A stretch of DNA of 64,000 bases from Planctomycetota bacterium (GTDB taxonomy: Bacteria; Planctomycetota; UBA1135; UBA2386), in contig JADLHO010000090.1 in assembly GCA_020848735.1 (NCBI GenBank), positions 1 to 64,000 of the forward strand, read 5' to 3'. Under the pieces are notes generated by a model. The model worked only from the letters and a program-made list of their open reading frames with translations, searched no databases and was not told the origin of the DNA. Positions within the stretch are counted from its first letter, which is position 1, and each line of letters begins with the position of its first letter. Below are positions 29,096 to 38,076 of this stretch, piece after piece. The position numbers and the translations under genes were made by a program.

Positions 29096-29524
29096 TCACC
29101 GTCGCGTCGCCCGGGGATCCGGGTCGAGTGCCGTCGGGGCGAGCTCCTCGGGAGTGGAGTCGCGCAAGAATCTCCGCCGCTGGTCCTCGGTCAACACGAA
29201 CTTGATCCGCTCCTGGGCCCGTCGATCGGCTTCGACGACCAACTGCTGCAGGTCCTGAGGCAGGCGCCCCTGGTCCGCGAGCAGCACGCGCAGGTATTCC
29301 GCGGTCCGCGAGGCGAGCACCATCCGCACGAGCTCCACCTGGTCGCGGTCGAGGGCGTAGCGGTCGGTCAGCTCGCGCACGTAGAACTCCTCCCCCGACT
29401 CGGGCTCGGCGCCGAAGAGCAGCTCCCCGGCGCGCGGCAGCGCGAGCCCGAAGACCACGCCGGCCACGAAGACCGCGAGCAGGCCGCCGAGCAGGCGGAC
29501 CCGGACCGTGCACGCCGCACTCAC
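29096..29524 (-). CDS. Small membrane protein with LTxxQ-like helix region
   Basis: The 142-residue protein has one N-terminal membrane helix (LLGGLLAVFVAGVVFGLALP) and a helical extracytoplasmic part with FVLTEDQRRRFLRD, which resembles the LTxxQ repeats of CpxP/Spy-like periplasmic sensors. In planctomycetes such small proteins often sit behind sigma/anti-sigma pairs, as here. It starts with GTG overlapping the anti-sigma stop. Role: possibly envelope sensing, inferred only from position and motif. Confidence 0.65.
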   Translation of the reverse strand: MSAACTVRVRLLGGLLAVFVAGVVFGLALPRAGELLFGAEPESGEEFYVRELTDRYALDRDQVELVRMVLASRTAEYLRVLLADQGRLPQDLQQLVVEADRRAQERIKFVLTEDQRRRFLRDSTPEELAPTALDPDPRATRR

Positions 29525-30033
29525 CGCCGCTCCGCTCCCCCCGCCGGGGTCTCGCCGCGCATCCGGGCATCGAGGTCCGCCATCGCCCTCTGCACGTCGG
29601 CTTCGGAAGCCTCGAGGCGCCCGCAGTCGGGACGGCGCAGGATCCCCGAGAGGACGACGAGCGAGAGCACCGCGATCACCGCGGCCGCGATCGCCGCGCG
29701 GCGCACGAAGCGCTGGGTCAGGGCGTGGACCGCCGCCAGTTCGCCCGCGCCGGCCAGCGGCAGATCGACCGCCGGCTCGTCCCGTGTGACGAGCGCCTTC
29801 GCCAGGACGCGGTCGCGGAAGCCCGGCGAGAGCTTCGGTGCCGTGCCCTGCGCCGCGCGCGCCAGCACCGCGCGCAGACCGCGCAGGGCCTCGCACTCGG
29901 CGCGCAGTTCCGGCTCGGCCCGCAGCCGCGCCTCGAAGGCCGCGCGGCTCGCCGGGTCGAGTTCGCCATCGACGTAGCGCTGGAGTTCCAGCGCGCGCAC
30001 ATCGACCGATTCCTCGCGATCGTCCAGGTTCAT
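29521..30033 (-). CDS. Membrane-bound anti-sigma factor
   Basis: The 170-residue protein begins with a helical domain of the anti-sigma type (LQRYVDGELDPASRAAFEAR, then LRAEPELRAECEALRGL), has one membrane helix (AAIAAAVIAVLSLVVLSGIL, about 112-131) and a short outer tail. It directly follows the ECF sigma gene with a four-base overlap, the usual pairing. It lacks a clear zinc-binding HxxxCxxC, so it is a zinc-free member. It should hold the sigma factor inactive until a signal triggers its release. Confidence 0.85.
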   Translation of the reverse strand: MNLDDREESVDVRALELQRYVDGELDPASRAAFEARLRAEPELRAECEALRGLRAVLARAAQGTAPKLSPGFRDRVLAKALVTRDEPAVDLPLAGAGELAAVHALTQRFVRRAAIAAAVIAVLSLVVLSGILRRPDCGRLEASEADVQRAMADLDARMRGETPAGGAERR

Positions 30034-30674
30034 CGTGAAGCTCCGCTGTTCTCGCCGGGCTCGCGGCGCAGACCGCTCCGGCCCTCCGCACGGCTGCCGG
30101 GCACCAGGTCCGGATAGCGCTTCTCGAGCAGGTCCTTGAAGCGCTGCCGCGCGCGGAAGAGCCGCGACTCGACGGTGCCCATCTGCAGCCCGAGCGTCTC
30201 CGCGAGCTGCGTGTAGGAGAGGTCCTCGAACTCCCGCAGCAGGAGGATCGTGCGGTACTTCTCCGGCAGTTCGTCGAGGAGCTCGCGCGTCACCCGACGG
30301 AGTTCGTCGTCGAGCACCGGCTGGCTCGGGGATGCGCCGTCGCTCCGCGCGGACGGGCTCGCGTCGAGCTCGCTCTCGTCTTCCACCAGCCGGAGGCGCC
30401 GGCGTCCGACCCGCCCGAAGTGGTCGTTCACCGTGTTCACCGCCACGCGGTAGATCCAGGTGAAGAGGGCCGCGTCGCGCTGGAAGGTGTGCAGCTTGCG
30501 GAACACCTTCACGAAGACCTCCTGCGCGAGATCCTCGGCCTCACCGTGGTCGCGCGTGAACCGCGAGACCAGCCGGAAGACCCGGTCCTGGTAGCGATCC
30601 ATCAGCGTCCCGAAGGCCGAGCCCTCGCCCGCCAGCACGGCGTCGATCAGCGCGTCGTCGGAGATCTCGGTCAT
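30030..30674 (-). CDS. RNA polymerase ECF sigma factor
   Basis: The 214-residue protein has region 2 (DRYQDRVFRLVSRFTRDHGE then AEDLAQEVFVKVFRKLHTF, and the -10-binding part AALFTWIYRVAVNTVNDHFG) and region 4 (LDELPEKYRTILLLREFEDL then SYTQLAETLGLQMGTVESRL). It lies at the head of a ten-gene minus-strand train and is followed by its anti-sigma factor. An upstream ATG at 30692 would add six residues. It is likely to control the genes behind it, but no promoter could be matched. Confidence 0.92.
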   Translation of the reverse strand: MTEISDDALIDAVLAGEGSAFGTLMDRYQDRVFRLVSRFTRDHGEAEDLAQEVFVKVFRKLHTFQRDAALFTWIYRVAVNTVNDHFGRVGRRRLRLVEDESELDASPSARSDGASPSQPVLDDELRRVTRELLDELPEKYRTILLLREFEDLSYTQLAETLGLQMGTVESRLFRARQRFKDLLEKRYPDLVPGSRAEGRSGLRREPGENSGASR

Positions 30675-30839
30675 GCGGCGGAGCGCGAACATGGCCGCCC
30701 TTGGAGGGGGGCGGCGCCGGGTTTCTTCCGGCGCATCTTGGGGGAGCGGACCGGGCGATCCCAGGGGGGGATGCCGGCGCGCTCGCTCCCATCGGCGCGG
30801 CGCAGGTCGGCCGCGACGCCATGATGGCCCGCCGCCGCC

Positions 30840-32936
30840 ATGCGCCTCGCTCGCCTCGCCGTCTCCCTGCTCCTCGCGACTCCGCTCGCCGCGCAATGCT
30901 CCGACCCGGCTCGCCCGGCGGCGGGCTTCGCCGTCACGCTGGATGCCGACCGGCTCCTGAACTACGGCGACGGCTACCGCACCCGCGTCGACCTGCGCTA
31001 CCCGAGCGTGGCGCCCGGCCCCTGCGGCTGGCCCCTGCTGGTGGCCGTGCACGGCTTTCCGGGCAGCAAGGCAGGACCCGTCGGAACGATGGCCGCGGAG
31101 TATGCGGCGCGGGGCTACTGCGTGGTGACCTACGACGTGCGCGGCCAGGGCAGCGCGATCGGCCTCAATCCCGGTCGCGGAACGACGCTGATGGGACTCA
31201 CCGAGTGGCTCGACATGTTCGAGCTCATGGAGTGGACGGCCGCCGCGTTCCCGGGTCTCGTCGACCTCCAGCGCATCGGCGTGCTCGGCATCAGCCAGGG
31301 CGGCGCGCATTCGTTCGCCGCAGCGGCGTGGTCCGGCCGGACGCCGCCGCCCAATCCGCGCCGCAGCGCCCCGTTCCCGGTCGTGAAGGCCGTGGCACCG
31401 ACGGTGATGGTGCCGAGCCACACGGACGCCGCCACGCTCGACGGCACCGCGTTCGTCGACACCTGGGCGAACCTCGCGTTCGCCACCGCGGCGCCCCAGG
31501 TGGCGATGGACCCGACCTTCCAGGCGGTGATGCGCGGCTACCTGCTCGCCGACGATCCCGCAGGGATGCGGGCCTGGATGCTGGCCGACCCCGGCCGCGA
31601 CTTCGCGCCCCTGCTCGCGTCGTCGAACACCGCGGTGCTGGCGACCATGGCCTGGCTCGACCACGGCATGAACGCCGATGCGACGATCGCGGCGCTCGAG
31701 AGCATGAACGCGGCACGGGGCCGCCGTGTGCTGCTCAGCACCGGCAACCACGGCACACCCGTCAATGCGCATGAGGAGGCGCGTGCGAGCGCCGAGCGTC
31801 ACGCGTGGTTCGATCGCTTCCTCAAGTCCACAGCGGAGCCCGTCGAGCTCGGACCGGCGGTGCTGAGCGCGTGCCTTCCGGCCACCCCGGGGGCCTATCT
31901 GTCCGCGACGACGCTCTGGCGCCAGCGCGCCGACACCTCGTTCCCGCCGCCCGACCTCGTCCCGACGCGCTTCTACCTGCGGCAGGGCGCGGCGCTGTCG
32001 ACCCAAGCCCCGTCGGGCCAGGAGACTCCCGAGACGATCACCCATTCCGTGCCGGCGGGTTACGACCTCGCGGCCTGGCGCGCCGACGGTGCCGGCCAGA
32101 ACCTCGCGCTCGCTCTCGCGCGCATGCCCCTGTCGCAGGCGGTGTACGAGACCGCGCCGCTCGCCGCCGACCTCGAATTGGCGGGCTCACCGCAGCTCCG
32201 TCTCGAACTCAGCCCGCAGCAGGGCAAGTTCCTCCTGGCCGCCCGCCTCGAGAGCCTGGTGCCCGGCAACGCGGCGCAGGTGCTCTCCCACGGCGGCCTC
32301 GGCGTGCGCCAGGCCGGTGCGCCGCAGCCGGCGACGCTCGAGATCCAGCTCGGCGCCACGGCCTGCGTCGTGCCCGCCGGCGCGCGGCTGCGCCTGACGC
32401 TGCAGAACCATTACCTGTCCAAGGCCGCGGCGACCGACGCGTTCCGCTACCTGCCCTTCTTCAGCAATGCGCAGGTGGCCATCGAACATCGCCCCGGCGC
32501 GGCGTCGTGGCTCGCGCTGCCCCTGCGCCCCTCCGTGCGCGTCGACGTGGCGACGGCGAGCACGGAGCTCTCGCTCGCCGCTCCCGCCCCCGTCGCCTTC
32601 GAGCTGCGCAGCTCTCCCGCGCAGGCCGGCGCCGCGTATTGGCTGCTCGCGTCGTTGACCGGTCAGGGACCGGCCTTGCCGCTCTCGTCCTCCGCCTGGC
32701 TGCACCTCGCACCCGACGCGCTCACGCTGGCCTTCCTCGACGCGACCAACTCACCGCTCCTGCCCGGCTTCGCCGGTGTGCTCGACGCCTCCGGACGGGC
32801 CCATGCCTCGATGGCGCTCGGTGCGCTGGCGCCGCTGCCCACCGCATTGCAGGGATTGCGCCTGCACGTGGCGCCGGTGCTTCTGCAGGGCAACGAGCTC
32901 GGCGCCGGAGCGCCCATTGCGTTGGCATTGCGTTGA
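30840..32936 (+). CDS. Secreted S15/CocE-type alpha/beta hydrolase
   Basis: The 698-residue protein has a signal peptide (LAVSLLLATPLAAQ). The N-terminal hydrolase shows LLVAVHGFPGSKAGP, YCVVTYDVRGQGSAIG (the usual YDVRGxGxS), the nucleophile elbow GVLGISQGGAHS (Ser about 152) and a late His in STGNHGTPVNAHEEA. This fits the X-Pro dipeptidyl-peptidase / CocE esterase family. The jelly-roll C-terminal domain of that family follows (LRLTLQNHYLSK). The last 130 residues form a beta region resembling the tail of other secreted proteins here. It is probably an extracellular peptidase or esterase of unknown substrate. Confidence 0.85.
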   Translation: MRLARLAVSLLLATPLAAQCSDPARPAAGFAVTLDADRLLNYGDGYRTRVDLRYPSVAPGPCGWPLLVAVHGFPGSKAGPVGTMAAEYAARGYCVVTYDVRGQGSAIGLNPGRGTTLMGLTEWLDMFELMEWTAAAFPGLVDLQRIGVLGISQGGAHSFAAAAWSGRTPPPNPRRSAPFPVVKAVAPTVMVPSHTDAATLDGTAFVDTWANLAFATAAPQVAMDPTFQAVMRGYLLADDPAGMRAWMLADPGRDFAPLLASSNTAVLATMAWLDHGMNADATIAALESMNAARGRRVLLSTGNHGTPVNAHEEARASAERHAWFDRFLKSTAEPVELGPAVLSACLPATPGAYLSATTLWRQRADTSFPPPDLVPTRFYLRQGAALSTQAPSGQETPETITHSVPAGYDLAAWRADGAGQNLALALARMPLSQAVYETAPLAADLELAGSPQLRLELSPQQGKFLLAARLESLVPGNAAQVLSHGGLGVRQAGAPQPATLEIQLGATACVVPAGARLRLTLQNHYLSKAAATDAFRYLPFFSNAQVAIEHRPGAASWLALPLRPSVRVDVATASTELSLAAPAPVAFELRSSPAQAGAAYWLLASLTGQGPALPLSSSAWLHLAPDALTLAFLDATNSPLLPGFAGVLDASGRAHASMALGALAPLPTALQGLRLHVAPVLLQGNELGAGAPIALALR

Positions 32937-33008
32937 GTGGGTGCACCGTGACGAAGCGACCGTCAGGTCGTCGCCCCGCACGCGCTCGGTCCGAGGGCGA
33001 GGCCCGGA

Positions 33009-34166
33009 TCAGGCCCTCGATGCCGCAGCGAACGCGGCGGCACTGAGTTCGATCTCCTGCTCGCCGTGCGCCACGCAGGGCAGGAAATGGCCGAAGGAGA
33101 AGACGCCTGCGGATCGCGCCAGGGCGAGCAGCCTTCGGCGGAGCTCCGGAGCTGCGATCAGCGTCTGCATGGCCGGATGGCCGCCGAGCCGCACCTCTTC
33201 CGGGCAGCCGCCGAACGCCTTCGTCAGTCGATCCCGGAGATGCATGCCGATGTCGTGCAGCTTGCCGGCCACATCCTCCCGAGCGTGGACGCGCAGCGTC
33301 GCGCGCGCCGCCGCGAGCGCCAGGGTCTCCCCACGCATCGTCATTCCGTACGCCACGCGCGGCAGGACGTCGATGAGATCCGCGCGCCCGACCAGTGCCG
33401 AGAGCGGGAGCCCGTTCGCCAACGCCTTGCCGAAGCACGCGAGGTCCGGCGTGACGCCGAACAAAGCCTGCGCGCCGCCCCGCGCGACACGGAAGCCGGT
33501 CACCATCTCGTCGAAGACGAGCAATGCGCCGTGTGCCTGCGTCAATGCGCGAAGACCCTCGAGCCAACCCGGCGGTGGCAAGGTCTCGCGCATGGGCTCG
33601 AGGATGACCGCCGCGATCTGCCCCGCGTGCTCGGCGAAGATGCCACGCACGCCCTCGAGGTCGCCGTAGACCAGCGGGTGGACGAGACCGCGCAGCACCG
33701 CCGGCACGCCCTCGGCGGCGCGATTGGCCGCGATCGTCCAATCGTGGAAGCCGTGGTACCCGCACTGGAGGACCCCCTCGCGACCGGTCACGGCGCGGGC
33801 GATCCGCACGGCCGCCGTGCAGACGTCGGAGCCGTTCTTGCCGAACGCGACCTTCTCCGCACACGGGATCATCGAGCAGAGCAGCTCCGCGACCTCGATC
33901 TCGAGCCGATGCGGGAACGAGAAGATCGTGCCCTCGGCAAGACCCGCGCTCACCGCGGCATCGACCTCCGGATGTCGATAGCCAAGGGCGAGTGCGCCGA
34001 AGCCCATGTTCCAGTCGACGAAGCGCTGCCCGCCCAGGTCCTCGACCCACGCGCCATCGCCTCGGTTCGCGATCAGCGGCTCGCCCTCCGCGGTGAGGGA
34101 CTCGTCGCGCCACCCGATGCCGAGCAGTGCGCGACCGCGTCGCCGCAGGCCCGGGACGTCATTCAT
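33009..34166 (-). CDS. Class-III aminotransferase, glutamate-1-semialdehyde aminomutase-like
   Basis: The 385-residue protein is a fold-type-I PLP enzyme of the GSA-aminomutase branch: DLGGQRFVDWNMGFGALALG, GKNGSDVCTAAVRIARAVTG, LVFDEMVTGFRVARGGAQAL (Asp of DEM binds the pyridine N) and CFGKALANGLPLSALVGR (Schiff-base Lys about 247). It is shorter than true HemL (about 430), and its setting beside a crotonase, methyltransferase and radical SAM gene suggests a role in a special metabolite rather than haem. The start at 34166 overlaps the crotonase stop (ATGA). Confidence 0.85.
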   Translation of the reverse strand: MNDVPGLRRRGRALLGIGWRDESLTAEGEPLIANRGDGAWVEDLGGQRFVDWNMGFGALALGYRHPEVDAAVSAGLAEGTIFSFPHRLEIEVAELLCSMIPCAEKVAFGKNGSDVCTAAVRIARAVTGREGVLQCGYHGFHDWTIAANRAAEGVPAVLRGLVHPLVYGDLEGVRGIFAEHAGQIAAVILEPMRETLPPPGWLEGLRALTQAHGALLVFDEMVTGFRVARGGAQALFGVTPDLACFGKALANGLPLSALVGRADLIDVLPRVAYGMTMRGETLALAAARATLRVHAREDVAGKLHDIGMHLRDRLTKAFGGCPEEVRLGGHPAMQTLIAAPELRRRLLALARSAGVFSFGHFLPCVAHGEQEIELSAAAFAAASRA

Positions 34167-34945
34167 CCGTGCTGCCACCGCGGTTCGCGCTGCTCGAGCA
34201 CCGCTCGCACGCCCTCCTGCGCGTCGTGCGTGGGCAGCAGGCCATCCACATACAGCGCCTCGACCTGTTCGAGACCGGCGAGGACCCGGGAGCGGAAACC
34301 GAGGTCCACGGCGCGGAGCGCGAGGCGCAGGCTCGAAGCCGAGAGATTCGACAGGAAATGCCGGACCTCGGTGATCGCGAACGCCTCGGGGTTCTCGACC
34401 GCGTGGTCGACGAGGTGCATCCAGCTCGCCTCGCGGGCGTTCTTCACATACCCGGTCGCGCAGAGCTCCGCAGCGGCGCCACGGCCGATCCTCTCGGGAA
34501 GCACCACGGCCGCGACCGGCGGGAACAGCCCCATTGCGATCTCCGGAAGCCCGAGCATCGCGTCGGGCGCGCCATAGACGCGGTTGCAGATGCGCGCCAG
34601 CTCCAGTCCGCGACCCTTGCACTCCCCGGTGACCACCGCGATCCGGAACACGGGAACGTCGAGGATGAGTCGGATCAGCGTGAGCCAGGCGCGCAGGGAC
34701 TCCGCGCCTCGTTCCGGCAACAGCTCCCGGGGATCGGCCCCGAGGGAGAAGTGCGCCCCGGCGCCGACCAGCAGCGTGGCGCGGAGCCCCGGCGCCGACG
34801 CCGCGGCGCGGAACACCTCGGTCAGGTCGCGCACCATGGTGTCGTCGAGCCGGTTCTCCGGCGGACGGTTCAGCACCACACGCCAGAATGCGCCGCCATC
34901 CCAGGACTCGACGCGAACCGCGCTGTCGAACAGGGTCTCTTGCAT
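34163..34945 (-). CDS. Enoyl-CoA hydratase/isomerase family protein, dienoyl-CoA-hydratase-like
   Basis: The 260-residue protein has the crotonase fold: LNRPPENRLDDTMVRDLTEV, the oxyanion hole AGAHFSLGAD, and RGLELARICNRVYGAPDAML followed by LPEIAMGLFPPVAAVVLPER. This last stretch resembles cyclohexa-1,5-diene-1-carbonyl-CoA hydratase. One oxyanion segment normally GGG reads CKGRG here. An upstream ATG at 34996 adds 17 polar residues, but 34945 fits the family better. It is coupled to the aminotransferase gene. Its substrate is unknown, possibly a ring- or polyene-CoA intermediate. Confidence 0.8.
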   Translation of the reverse strand: MQETLFDSAVRVESWDGGAFWRVVLNRPPENRLDDTMVRDLTEVFRAAASAPGLRATLLVGAGAHFSLGADPRELLPERGAESLRAWLTLIRLILDVPVFRIAVVTGECKGRGLELARICNRVYGAPDAMLGLPEIAMGLFPPVAAVVLPERIGRGAAAELCATGYVKNAREASWMHLVDHAVENPEAFAITEVRHFLSNLSASSLRLALRAVDLGFRSRVLAGLEQVEALYVDGLLPTHDAQEGVRAVLEQREPRWQHG

Positions 34946-35014
34946 GGGTCGGTGCCTCTCGCTCCGTCTCCTCGTCGAGGTCTCGCGCAGTTCCATCCCT
35001 GCGACGCACGAGGG

Positions 35015-35854
35015 TCATCCCGGCCGACGACCCTGAGTCCATCGCAGGACATACCAGATCGACGCGCCGGACATCAGCCGCCAGGCCGCGAGCTCCGACC
35101 GCGCGAGGTCCAATTCGGCCGCCGTCGCGAATCCCCCGCCCAGGAGCACGTCGCGGGCGCCGCCGAGGATCCCGAGGAGGCGCTCCACCGCATGTGCGAA
35201 CAGGGGGTCCCCCGCGCAGACGTCGAAGGACAGCGAGCGATTGCGAAGTGCCGTTGCCCCACCGGCGGCGAGCAACTCGACCAACCGCCGGCCCACGATC
35301 GAGTCGTTGCCACGGGAATCGAAGCAGCGCAGATAGGCCGCCCATGCGCGGGAGAAGTGGTGGCACTCCGGCCAGAGGCACAGCGCCTCGTGGTCGTCGT
35401 CCGCGAGCACGACGCGGCCCCCGCGCCGCACCGCCCGCATCATCTGCACGACCACGTTGGCAGGATCGCGCGCCGACTCGAGCAGGAACCGCGCGTGGAC
35501 GACATCGAAGCCACCCCATTCCTCGTCGCGCAAGGGCAGCGCATGCGCATCGCCGAGCCGGTACTCGACTTGCGGAGAACGGGACCGTGCGAGGTCGAGG
35601 GCCCGGGCGTCGCGATCCACGGCGACGACACGCCGTGCCCGCGACGCGATCCGTGCCGTGAACTCCCCCTCTCCACAGCCGAGATCGAGCACCAGTTCGT
35701 CAGCCCGGGGAGACAGTGCCTCGAGACATCCCGGATCCAGGAGCTGGCGAAGCAAGACCCCGCAGTCGTCCATCGTCGGCATCTCGACGCACGACGGCGG
35801 GACCCCGATGTCGGCCGGCGGAGTCTCGCGGGGACGAGGCGGTGTATGCGTCAC
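35015..35854 (-). CDS. SAM-dependent class I methyltransferase
   Basis: The roughly 279-residue protein has motif I VLDLGCGEGEFTARIAS, the acidic loop end VVAVDRDARAL and motif II-III GGFDVVHARFLLESARDP with RGGRVVLADDDHEALCL. Such proteins methylate small molecules, and the substrate cannot be told. GTG at 35854 is the chosen start because the space to the divergent radical SAM gene is short. An ATG at 35782 would drop 24 residues with little effect on the fold. A 69-base gap separates it from the crotonase gene. Confidence 0.78.
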   Translation of the reverse strand: MTHTPPRPRETPPADIGVPPSCVEMPTMDDCGVLLRQLLDPGCLEALSPRADELVLDLGCGEGEFTARIASRARRVVAVDRDARALDLARSRSPQVEYRLGDAHALPLRDEEWGGFDVVHARFLLESARDPANVVVQMMRAVRRGGRVVLADDDHEALCLWPECHHFSRAWAAYLRCFDSRGNDSIVGRRLVELLAAGGATALRNRSLSFDVCAGDPLFAHAVERLLGILGGARDVLLGGGFATAAELDLARSELAAWRLMSGASIWYVLRWTQGRRPG

Positions 35855-35938
35855 GCGCGAGACATTAGCCTGCGCGCAGGCTCGGGACCTCGACTCGAGA
35901 GGCGCGCCACCTGGGACACGGAACGAAGGACGGAATGC

Positions 35939-37480
35939 ATGGACCTCCTGATGCCCTCCGGACGCCCCGCCACGGGCAGGGTCGCGTTGCTGGTCCCGCG
36001 CTGGACGGACCGCGGAGCACGCGAGCCGCAGGGCACTCCCTTCCGTGTCTTCAACTTCGGGGCGGCCTTGCTCGAGGCCGGCAACGAGCTGCTCTTCGTC
36101 GACCAGGAGCGCGACCTCGACCGCGCCGATCGCCGGGCGGAGATCGCCGCAGCGCTCGCCGGCTGTGAGGCCGCATTCGTGTGGATGAACGAGCTCTATC
36201 CCTCGAACCAGACGCTCAATGCCCTCCGTCTCGCCGAGCTCGCCAAGTCGTCGCGGGCCGCCCTCCCGGTGATCGTCGGCGGCGAATTCATCACGATCTG
36301 TCCCCCGGGACTCCTCGACCTCGCCGCACCGATCGACTTCTTCCTCCGCGGGTACGGCGAACGGTCCGCACCGATGCTCCTCGCGGCATTGAGGGCCGGA
36401 CACCTGCCCGTGGATGTCCCCGGCATCGTCTTCCGCGGCGCGGACGGCGGCGTGGCTCACGTCCCGCCCTCACGCCAGCCCGACTTCACTGCGGAGTACC
36501 TCGCGCTCTACCGGCTGGTCGACATGCGCCCCTACATCCAGCGTGGCGGTGTCTTCGGCAACGACCAACCCACGCTGACCGTCAGCTTCGGTCGCGGCTG
36601 CACCAAGGGGTGCGCGTTCTGTGCGTGGAGCAATCACCCGTCACGCGTGCTTCCTGCCCAGGACTGCTTCGACGTCCTCGCCGCGTTGCGCGACCGTTAC
36701 GGGGTGAAGCAGTTCCACATCGGCGAGCTCGACTTCTTCATGAGCCGACCGCGGGGCCTCGAACTCGCCGATCTGCTCGCGAGTCGCCGTCCCGACGTCG
36801 TGTGGTTCGCGCTCGGCTCGCCGATCGATCTGATCCGTTACGGCGACGCGGACTGGGATCGGCTCCGCGCCGGTGGACTCCGGAAGGTCGAACTGGGTAG
36901 CGAATCCGGCTCGACCGATGTCCTGCAACGCATCGGCAAGCGCCACACGGCCGAGCACGTGTTCGCGATCAGTCAGAAGATGCTCGAGCGCGGCATCGTC
37001 CCCATGAACAACTTCCTCTTCGGCTTCCCCGGAGAGACGCGCGCCGACCGCGCGCAGACGCTGGCGCTCGTCGATCGCATACGGAGCATCGCTCCGGACA
37101 TGAACCACTTCACCTACCGCTACTACCAGCCGGTCTGGGACACGGCGCTCGGCGAACTCGCGCTGGCGGCGGCCCCGTCCCCGGTGACCAGCCTCGATCG
37201 ATGGCTCGCCGAGCGCCCGCTCTTCGTTCGCGAGGACGTCCGCACCATGCCGTGGCTACCACACGAGGACGAGCTCGAGATCAAGGCGCTCGTCAACCAT
37301 GACCTACCCCTCGCCACCTCCCGACAGCCGGTCCCCGGCAGACTCCGACATGCCTTCTACCGCGTCCTGCGCCGACGCGCTCAGCGTCGGCTCCGTGAGG
37401 GTCGCCCTGGACCGCGCTGGGAACGCCGGCTCTACGAACGCCTGATCGCGCTTCCCCTCGACAAGACCTATGTCGACTGA
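35939..37480 (+). CDS. Radical SAM protein with B12-binding-like N-terminal domain
   Basis: The 513-residue protein has an N-terminal Rossmann-like region (about 12-160: RVALLVPRWTDR, FRVFNFGAALLEAGNELLFV and PVIVGGEFITICPPGLLDL) like the cobalamin-binding domain of radical SAM enzymes but without the DxHxxG cobalamin ligand. The radical SAM core starts with CTKGCAFCAW (CxxxCxxC, Cys 221, 225 and 228). ELGSESGSTDVLQRIGKRHT and MNNFLFGFPGETRADR are typical later motifs. It is divergent from the methyltransferase by 84 bases. Its 3' end overlaps the next gene on the other strand by 13 bases. Confidence 0.88.
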   Translation: MDLLMPSGRPATGRVALLVPRWTDRGAREPQGTPFRVFNFGAALLEAGNELLFVDQERDLDRADRRAEIAAALAGCEAAFVWMNELYPSNQTLNALRLAELAKSSRAALPVIVGGEFITICPPGLLDLAAPIDFFLRGYGERSAPMLLAALRAGHLPVDVPGIVFRGADGGVAHVPPSRQPDFTAEYLALYRLVDMRPYIQRGGVFGNDQPTLTVSFGRGCTKGCAFCAWSNHPSRVLPAQDCFDVLAALRDRYGVKQFHIGELDFFMSRPRGLELADLLASRRPDVVWFALGSPIDLIRYGDADWDRLRAGGLRKVELGSESGSTDVLQRIGKRHTAEHVFAISQKMLERGIVPMNNFLFGFPGETRADRAQTLALVDRIRSIAPDMNHFTYRYYQPVWDTALGELALAAAPSPVTSLDRWLAERPLFVREDVRTMPWLPHEDELEIKALVNHDLPLATSRQPVPGRLRHAFYRVLRRRAQRRLREGRPGPRWERRLYERLIALPLDKTYVD

Positions 37481-38076
37481 CGGGCGTCCTCATCGGGTCG
37501 ATATGCGGTGCGACCGAGGTGCACGTCTCCACGCACCGCGCGCACCGCAGCGGCTTCGGCGGGCCCGAGCCGGATGTCGACGAGCAGGACGTCTCGCGGC
37601 AGCGCGCCCTGGTTCTGCGACGAATGCGTCATCGAGTGGTCGATGAGCAGGTGGTGCCGGCGACCGGTCACCCGGCGCTCACCAGGGAACTCGAGCTCGG
37701 CGCACGGCTGCGGACCGAAGCCGAGATGGAAGCGCAGGACGTCGACGCCCGGCCGGTCCGTGTGCGGCCGGATGAACGTGCCGGGCATCAGACGCGAGAA
37801 TCCCGCGAGCAGCACCTGCGGCTCCTGCGCGAGGAGCGCGCTCGACCTCGGGCATTGCCGTCGAGCCCGATCGAGATCGAAGCCCAAGGGAAGCGGGTCC
37901 AGCCTGGCGACGATCGGGTAGACGAACCACTCCCCCGAGTAGACGTCGTAGTCGAACCACGGGATGAAGTCGTCCTGGGTCAATGCGGCGAGCTCGCTCG
38001 CGAACACGTCGAAGGCGTCCGCGAGCCGACCGCACAGCGGCACCAGCTCGGGGGCGATGAAACCGGATCTGCTCAT
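37468..38076 (-). CDS. Aspartyl/asparaginyl beta-hydroxylase-like protein
   Basis: The 202-residue protein belongs by pattern to the PF05118-type 2-oxoglutarate oxygenases: GTFIRPHTDRPGVDVLRFHL (first iron His in RPHTD), then LLIDHSMTHSSQNQG (second His) and PRDVLLVDI (Arg for the 2-oxoglutarate acid). The start has a good ribosome site (GGAGGAA). It hydroxylates Asp or Asn side chains, or a free substrate. It lies last in a three-gene operon behind a CotH-like kinase, both genes overlapping as ATGA. Confidence 0.82.
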   Translation of the reverse strand: MSRSGFIAPELVPLCGRLADAFDVFASELAALTQDDFIPWFDYDVYSGEWFVYPIVARLDPLPLGFDLDRARRQCPRSSALLAQEPQVLLAGFSRLMPGTFIRPHTDRPGVDVLRFHLGFGPQPCAELEFPGERRVTGRRHHLLIDHSMTHSSQNQGALPRDVLLVDIRLGPAEAAAVRAVRGDVHLGRTAYRPDEDARQST

